A stretch of 11,320 nucleotides of DNA, from positions 1-11,320 of the forward strand of contig CAIYWF010000004.1 of NCBI GenBank assembly GCA_903929845.1, in the 5' to 3' direction. Each line of letters starts with the position of its first letter. The first letter of the stretch is position 1. Origin of the DNA: an uncultured Chlorobiaceae bacterium. GTDB taxonomy: Bacteria; Bacteroidota; Chlorobiia; Chlorobiales; Chlorobiaceae. Below the pieces are notes generated by a model that was not told where the DNA came from, did no database searches, and was given only the letters and a program-made list of their open reading frames with translations. Shown piece after piece: positions 7,341-11,320 of the stretch. Both the position numbers and the translations under genes were made by a program.

Positions 7341-8050
7341 AAGCAGAAAACCTCTGCGCTGGATACGGCGGGAACGATGCCATACGGGAAATTTCGATAG
7401 AGGTCGTCGAAGGATCATGTGTAGCACTGGTTGGAGCCAACGGCGCTGGCAAGAGCACCTTGGTAAAATCCCTCTGCGGGCTGCTCGCCCCACGCAAAGG
7501 CAAAGTATTTTTCGACAAAATAGAGATAACAGGACTTCCCGCCAGTGAGATCGCAAGACGTGGTCTTTGCCTTTGTCCTGAGGGACGACGCGTTTTTGCA
7601 CCTCTCACAGTAGAGGAAAACCTGCTGCTTGGAGCCTATCCCCGCCTGCCCTCTTTCGTACCATTCCGCAAGGCGGCCTCCGGCGAGCTCAAATGCATTT
7701 ACGACATGTTTCCAAAACTTGAAGAGCGTCGTTCGCAGCAAGCCGGAAGCCTTTCTGGCGGAGAACAGCAGATGCTGGCGATAGGCCGCGTCCTTATGGC
7801 CCGACCAAGCCTTATAATACTCGACGAACCATCAATGGGACTTGCGCCTGTGGTGGTCAAGGAGGTATTCAAAGCTATCCTTTCACTACGCAACTCCGGA
7901 ATAACCATCCTGCTCTCCGAGCAATTCGCCAGAAGCGCCCTGGCCATATCGGATAATGCTTATATCATCGAACGGGGGAAGGTCGTGCTTGATGGCTCCA
8001 GCACTGATCTTGCCAAAAATCCTGCAGTGATTGAAGCTTACCTTGGATAA
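7334..8050 (+). CDS. livF: LivF-type ATP-binding protein of the HAAT ABC importer
   Basis: A 238-residue cytoplasmic ATPase, the normal LivF length, which pairs with the LivG domain of the preceding fusion. It shows Walker A GANGAGKST (34-42), the LivF-typical CPEGRRVF (81-88) in the Q-loop region, a canonical signature LSGGEQQ (140-146), Walker B IILDEPSMGL (161-170) and SEQF (195-198), where LivF proteins carry glutamine in place of the H-loop histidine. The ATG follows GAGGG (7322-7326) at seven bases. With its partner, the transporter has one canonical and one variant signature motif, so the two ATP sites are probably not equal. The 53 bp after the stop hold no clear intrinsic terminator, so read-through into recX is possible. 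Confidence 0.93.
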   Translation: MLKAENLCAGYGGNDAIREISIEVVEGSCVALVGANGAGKSTLVKSLCGLLAPRKGKVFFDKIEITGLPASEIARRGLCLCPEGRRVFAPLTVEENLLLGAYPRLPSFVPFRKAASGELKCIYDMFPKLEERRSQQAGSLSGGEQQMLAIGRVLMARPSLIILDEPSMGLAPVVVKEVFKAILSLRNSGITILLSEQFARSALAISDNAYIIERGKVVLDGSSTDLAKNPAVIEAYLG

Positions 8051-8103
8051 CGCATTACTTTTGCAGCTTAAAAACCTCTTGACACTGTGCACATTTTAAA
8101 CCA

Positions 8104-8607
8104 ATGCTGAACAACACGTTTACCACTGCCTCCGCAATGGCATTTGCCCTCAAGCTGCTTGGCCTGCGTAGTCACAGCCGCGAGGAACTTGAGCGAAAAC
8201 TCCTTAAGAAGGGATACCCCACGGAGAGTATCGAACCGGTACTGGAGAAGCTGACAAAACAGGGAGTGCTGGACGACAAGATGTTTGGTATGGAGGTCAT
8301 AAAAAGCCGCTCACGGCGAAAGCCATCAGGAAAATTGAAAATGCGCGCCGAACTCCGGAAAAAAGGTGTGTCAGAACCCATTATAGAAGAGCTTCTTAAT
8401 GAATATGAGAGTGTTGAACTCTGCCACCGCGCAGCAGAAAAAAAAATCGGGGCACTTCATGGTGTAACAGAAGCTGAAAAGAAGAAAAAACTTGGAATTT
8501 TCCTGCATAACCGGGGTTTTGAATGGCAGGAGATTCAAGTGGTGCTCAGGCATTTTTATCAGTCTGGCTCGAACGATGAAGAACCATTTCAGGACAGATC
8601 TGCATGA
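8104..8607 (+). CDS. recX: RecX regulatory protein
   Basis: A 167-residue all-helical protein of the RecX family, which binds RecA filaments and limits recombinase activity during DNA repair. Three three-helix repeats can be seen: about 12-60 with the hallmark SHSREELERKLLKKGY (23-38) and QGVLDDKMFG (53-62), 61-105 with LKMRAELRKKGVS (78-90), and 106-153 ending in NRGFEWQEI (136-144). The start is uncertain because neither the ATG at 8104 nor the in-frame ATG at 8137 (residue 12) has a ribosome site; the conserved part begins close to residue 12. It follows livF on the same strand. Its last 19 bases overlap the end of pyrH on the other strand. recA itself is not in the window. Confidence 0.9.
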   Translation: MLNNTFTTASAMAFALKLLGLRSHSREELERKLLKKGYPTESIEPVLEKLTKQGVLDDKMFGMEVIKSRSRRKPSGKLKMRAELRKKGVSEPIIEELLNEYESVELCHRAAEKKIGALHGVTEAEKKKKLGIFLHNRGFEWQEIQVVLRHFYQSGSNDEEPFQDRSA

Positions 8608-9308
8608 ACCAGGGTGCCAATTTTTTCACCACGCAACAATCTGGTTAAATTACCTTTGTGGTTCATGTTCATGACCACAATGGGCAACGCATTTTCACTG
8701 CAAAGTGTGATTGCTGTCATGTCCATAACCCTAAGATTTTTCCGAATCACTTCAAAATATGATATATCAGGAAAAAATTGTGCTTTGGAATTTTTTTCGG
8801 GATCAGAATCATAGACGCCATCAACCCTGGTGCCTTTGACAATAATATCGGCCTCAATCTCAATCGCCCTCAACGAGGCGGCAGTATCTGTGGTGAAGTA
8901 AGGGTTTCCAGTACCTGCGCCAAAAATAACAACTCTTCCCTTTTCAAGATGTCGGACAGCTCGGCGCCGAATAAATGGCTCGGCCATCTGCTCCATTTTT
9001 ATTGCAGTCTGAAGACGGGTAAACACCCCCTTGCGCTCAAGGGCATCCTGAAAGGCCAAAGAATTAATCACTGTTGCCAGCATACCCATATAGTCTGCCT
9101 GCACCCGATCCATTTTTGCAGCGGCCTCAGACATCCCGCGAAAGATATTGCCTCCTCCTATCACCAGGGCAATTTGGGCTCCCATATCTCTGGCCTCCCT
9201 GATTTCCTCGGCATAACGTTCAAGCATATCAGAATTAATTCCGTATCCATCCTCTCCGGCAAGTGCTTCACCACTCAATTTCAGCAGAATGCGCTTGTAT
9301 TGGAGCAT
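8589..9308 (-). CDS. pyrH: Uridylate (UMP) kinase
   Basis: Phosphorylates UMP to UDP with ATP in pyrimidine nucleotide synthesis; the bacterial enzyme is a hexamer of the amino-acid-kinase fold, normally activated by GTP and inhibited by UTP. The 239 residues match the family length. Visible motifs are LKLSGE (9-14), the glycine-rich GGGNIFRG (51-58), DRVQADYMGMLATVIN (67-82) for UMP binding, GTGNPYFTTD (132-141) and RVDGVYDSDP (161-170) for the nucleotide site. A strong ribosome site GGAGG (complement of 9317-9321) lies eight bases before the ATG. The gene sits downstream of rpsB-tsf, the usual bacterial order, but a terminator intervenes. I see no clear promoter in the 54 bp between the terminator and the start. 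Confidence 0.97.
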   Translation of the reverse strand: MLQYKRILLKLSGEALAGEDGYGINSDMLERYAEEIREARDMGAQIALVIGGGNIFRGMSEAAAKMDRVQADYMGMLATVINSLAFQDALERKGVFTRLQTAIKMEQMAEPFIRRRAVRHLEKGRVVIFGAGTGNPYFTTDTAASLRAIEIEADIIVKGTRVDGVYDSDPEKNSKAQFFPDISYFEVIRKNLRVMDMTAITLCSENALPIVVMNMNHKGNLTRLLRGEKIGTLVHADLS

Positions 9309-9362
9309 ATCCTTACCCTCCGGAAAAACGAGTTAATAAAAACAGTATCAATGAATTTATCC

Positions 9363-9396
9363 AAAAAAAAAGCCTCGAACTACGAGGCTTTTTTTT
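9363..9396 (-). terminator. Intrinsic terminator after tsf, shaped to work in both directions
   Basis: GCCTCG (9372-9377) pairs with CGAGGC (9383-9388) around a five-base loop. The stem is flanked by nine A residues on the left (9363-9371) and eight T residues on the right (9389-9396), so the minus-strand RNA ends in a U run directly after the hairpin; A-U pairs can also extend the stem. It starts right at the tsf stop codon. The symmetry means it could also stop plus-strand transcripts coming from the importer and recX. It should reduce pyrH expression relative to tsf unless read-through or a separate promoter exists. Confidence 0.88.
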
Positions 9397-10262
9397 CATT
9401 CTCCCAACTGGTAGCGAACAAATCCAATCACATCTATTTTTGCCTGATGCTTTTTTCGACATTCGCTCAGCACTTCAGATACCTTTAATTTATCGTCTTT
9501 AATGAATGATTGCTCACTGAGCACAACATCCTGGTAATACTTTTCAAGTCTTCCTGTAACAATCTTGTCGACAAATGCCTCTTTCTTGCCCTGTTCGAGA
9601 GCCTGCTGGCGATAGATTTCAGACTCTTTGGCAATGTAATCAGCAGGAACAAAGGAGCGGTCAACAACAATCGGAGCGGCGGCGGCAATCTGCATAGCAA
9701 GATCTTTAGCCAACTCCCGCACAACATCAGGTTTGTCGGTATCAATCTGAATGATGGCGCCAAGTTTCGCACCCGGATGGATATAGCCCTCGACAAGCCC
9801 GTCTGGAGCATTGAAAAAAGCAAGACGCTTGAAGTTGATCTTTTCACCAAGCTTGCCAGTCATGGTCTTCATGGCATCGTCTACTGTTTCGCCACCATAG
9901 GCTTCTCCAAGCGTCAAAGCTAAGAGCGCTTCGGTTGATGTACTGGTGCTTGAAAGAGCAAGGTCACCAAGCGCAGCGGTAAAACCGGTAAAGTCTTCAC
10001 CGCGTGCAACAAAATCAGTTTCACAGTTCAGTTCAAGAATAATGCCACTCTTGTGGTCTGGTGTCAACTTAATACTGACCATCCCCTCACGGGCATCCCG
10101 ATCCGCACGTTTCGCAGCAAGCGCTGCACCTTTCTTGCGCAGATAGTCGATAGCCTGGTGCATATCCCCTCCAGTTTCATCAAGGGCCTTTTTGCAGTCC
10201 ATCATCCCTGCACCTGTTATATCACGAAGATTTTTTACATCTTTTGCTGAAGTCTGGCTCAT
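9396..10262 (-). CDS. tsf: Translation elongation factor Ts
   Basis: The guanine nucleotide exchange factor that recycles EF-Tu from its GDP form during protein synthesis in the cytoplasm. The 288-residue length is usual. The N-terminal UBA-like domain carries KNLRDITGAGMMDCKKAL (10-27), and the EF-Tu contact motif LNCETDFVAR is at 78-87. The second core subdomain includes EGYIHPGAKLGA (158-169) and LAMQIAAAAP (188-197), followed by the helical C-terminal part. No strong Shine-Dalgarno sequence precedes the ATG, but the conserved N-terminus fixes the start. The gene lies 41 bp after rpsB with no terminator in between, so the two are co-transcribed, and it is closed by the hairpin at its stop codon. 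Confidence 0.97.
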   Translation of the reverse strand: MSQTSAKDVKNLRDITGAGMMDCKKALDETGGDMHQAIDYLRKKGAALAAKRADRDAREGMVSIKLTPDHKSGIILELNCETDFVARGEDFTGFTAALGDLALSSTSTSTEALLALTLGEAYGGETVDDAMKTMTGKLGEKINFKRLAFFNAPDGLVEGYIHPGAKLGAIIQIDTDKPDVVRELAKDLAMQIAAAAPIVVDRSFVPADYIAKESEIYRQQALEQGKKEAFVDKIVTGRLEKYYQDVVLSEQSFIKDDKLKVSEVLSECRKKHQAKIDVIGFVRYQLGE

Positions 10263-10303
10263 GTAACTTTTACTATTTTACTCTTATTGATTATAAACGC
10301 TGA

Positions 10304-11071
10304 TTATTCGCTGATCTCTTCCTTTTCGCCATCGCCATCGACATCCACTTCAACTTCATCCATCTCGGCCAGCACCTCATTTTCAACCTTAAGCTCACGC
10401 GCCTTGATAACGATATCGGCAACGGCCTTGACCATAAGCTGAATGGAGCGGATAGCATCGTCATTTGCCGGAATCACATAATCAACCAGCTCAGGGTCGC
10501 AGTTGGTATCGACCATCGCAATAATGGGAATACCGAGTGAACGAGCTTCCTTGATGGCGATATGCTCTTTCTTGATGTCAACGATGAAAAGTGCTGCTGG
10601 AAGTCTTGTCATCGTGGCAATACCTCCGAGAATCCTCATGAGCTTCTCCTTTTCACGTCCAAGCATGAGTCGCTCTTTTTTTGTAATCATATCATAAGTA
10701 CCATCAGTAGCCATACGGTCGATGGAGTTCATACGCCTGATGCTCTGACGAATAGTCTGGAAGTTGGTCAGCATACCACCAAGCCAACGCTCACAGACGT
10801 AGGGCATGCCTGCACGTTCTGCCTGCTCGGCAATAATATGTTTCGCCTGTTTTTTCGTACCGACAAACATGATCTCCCTGCCAGTCTGAGCGATTGCATC
10901 AAGTGCCTTGAGTGCCTCATCAGCAAGAATAACTGTTTTCTGCAGATCAATAATGTGTACGCCGTTTTTCTCCATGAAAATGTACGGCTTCATTTTCGGA
11001 CACCAGCGACGTGCAAGGTGACCAAAGTGAACTCCTGCGCGGAGCATCTCTTCAAGCTGGAAATGTGACAT
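10304..11071 (-). CDS. rpsB: 30S ribosomal protein S2
   Basis: A 255-residue small-subunit protein that sits between head and body of the 30S particle and is needed for binding of S1. The N-terminus MLRAGVHFGHLARRWCPKMKP is split by the family signature AGVHFGH (12-18); further marks are GVHIIDLQKT (37-46), FVGTKKQAK (69-77), ERWLGGMLTNF (90-100) and DTNCDPELVDYVIPANDDA (about 187-205). The last 20 or so residues are strongly acidic, as in some other S2 proteins. No strong ribosome site precedes the ATG. It follows rpsI by 167 bp without an intrinsic terminator, fitting the rplM-rpsI-rpsB-tsf arrangement of Bacteroidetes and Chlorobi. A structured leader lies upstream and might be a site of S2 feedback control. 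Confidence 0.97.
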   Translation of the reverse strand: MSHFQLEEMLRAGVHFGHLARRWCPKMKPYIFMEKNGVHIIDLQKTVILADEALKALDAIAQTGREIMFVGTKKQAKHIIAEQAERAGMPYVCERWLGGMLTNFQTIRQSIRRMNSIDRMATDGTYDMITKKERLMLGREKEKLMRILGGIATMTRLPAALFIVDIKKEHIAIKEARSLGIPIIAMVDTNCDPELVDYVIPANDDAIRSIQLMVKAVADIVIKARELKVENEVLAEMDEVEVDVDGDGEKEEISE

Positions 11072-11118
11072 AGCTGCTTTTCTTATTATTTAGTTATTCC
11101 TCTATCATCCCTGTACAT

Positions 11119-11144
11119 TCCGGTATCCGACCCAAGAGGCCGGA
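11119..11144 (-). promoter_or_regulatory. Hairpin with a competing pairing in the rpsB leader
   Basis: On the minus strand TCCGGCC (11144-11138) can pair with GGTCGGA (11132-11126) over a five-base loop. The seven pairs include one G-U, which is allowed only in the minus-strand RNA (A-C mismatch on the other strand), so the structure favours the rpsB message. The same TCCGG can instead pair with CCGGA at 11123-11119, giving two exclusive folds. No U tract follows, so it is not a terminator. Its place, 54 nt before the rpsB start, fits a ribosomal-protein leader, but I know no described motif for this lineage. A TATCAT (complement of 11185-11190) upstream could be a -10 box, without a good -35 box. 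Confidence 0.35.
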
Positions 11145-11238
11145 CACTTCCGAAAAGCTTTTTCTGAATGGTTTTCAGAATAGAATGATATGCGAAGTTG
11201 TGATCTGAAATAGTTTACTAAAACGATAAAACACATGA

Positions 11239-11320
11239 TTAACGTTTTGAGAACTGGAAACGTTTGCGGGCTTTTTTACGTCCAAATTTTTTCCGTTCAA
11301 CCATACGGGGATCTCTTGTA
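11239..11320 (-). CDS. rpsI: 30S ribosomal protein S9, C-terminal end only
   Basis: Only the last 26 residues and the stop codon are in the window; the rest lies beyond the right edge. The visible part reads TRDPRMVERKKFGRKKAR and ends FQFSKR, the typical S9 tail whose final S-K-R reaches into the ribosomal P site. The frame ends with TAA (complement of 11239-11241). No intrinsic terminator lies between this stop and rpsB, so rpsB can be read from the same transcript. Confidence 0.95.
   Translation of the reverse strand, partial: TRDPRMVERKKFGRKKARKRFQFSKR

Noticed and set aside
3266..8050. Importer operon as a transferred island judged by base composition
   Set aside because: Spot counts by eye gave around 50-55 percent GC in the importer and similar values in flanking genes, so composition does not support recent transfer. 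Only the gene order argument remains.
8079..8107. Perfect TTGACA (8079-8084) upstream of recX as a promoter
   Set aside because: At 16-18 bp spacing the -10 position falls on the recX start codon region and reads CAATGC or similar, not TATAAT-like. It could serve only if recX starts at the later ATG (8137), and even then the -10 match is poor.
8778..9488. Plus-strand open frame of 236 codons opposite pyrH
   Set aside because: It runs antisense through all of pyrH and the terminator hairpin, with no family likeness. It is a shadow of the real gene.
11162..11180. Inverted repeat TTCTGAA/TTCAGAA between rpsI and rpsB as a terminator
   Set aside because: The stem is AT-rich and no U run follows on the minus strand; it is more likely chance or part of the leader.

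Overview
The window looks like a piece of a green sulfur bacterium (Chlorobi) chromosome. Two things suggest this. A 157-residue four-helix protein is clearly of the 3-vinyl bacteriochlorophyllide hydratase family (BchF/BchV), which occurs only in bacteriochlorophyll makers. The gene order rpsI-rpsB-tsf, with pyrH next, is typical of the Bacteroidetes/Chlorobi lineage. I cannot name the species. By eye, base composition is similar across the window, so composition gives no clear sign of a transferred block.

Left part, minus strand, positions 1-2948: the hydratase gene (bchF/bchV family) comes first in transcription. It overlaps by 4 nt (ATGA) a 72-codon gene for a two-helix membrane protein of unknown function. 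After 76 nt comes a 705-residue fusion of a class II aldolase and a short-chain dehydrogenase (RhaEW/YuxG type). A 10-bp tandem repeat duplicates the aldolase stop codon, and a Shine-Dalgarno-like sequence at the very edge suggests another minus-strand gene just outside.

Centre, plus strand, positions 2949-8103: an AT-rich 317-bp divergent intergenic region precedes a complete high-affinity amino-acid-type (HAAT/Liv) ABC importer. Its genes encode a periplasmic binding protein, a LivH permease, a LivM-LivG permease/ATPase fusion and a LivF ATPase. The last three are tightly packed or overlapping. The substrate cannot be read from the sequence. A recX gene follows on the same strand.

Right part, minus strand, positions 8589-11320: recX meets pyrH (UMP kinase) tail to tail, and the two share 19 bp of coding sequence. 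A strong intrinsic terminator separates pyrH from the upstream tsf (EF-Ts) and rpsB (ribosomal protein S2), and the C-terminus of rpsI (S9) lies at the right edge. The rpsI-rpsB spacer holds a hairpin with a competing alternative pairing, a possible S2 leader control element.

Most of the window is ordinary, well-known biology. I see no phage, transposase, CRISPR array, tRNA or rRNA, and no convincing wholly new system. The observations most worth a second look are the small membrane protein coupled to the hydratase, the amino-acid-type importer placed between a pigment gene and the recX/pyrH/translation cluster, the aldolase-dehydrogenase fusion in a probable photoautotroph, and the possible rpsB leader switch.
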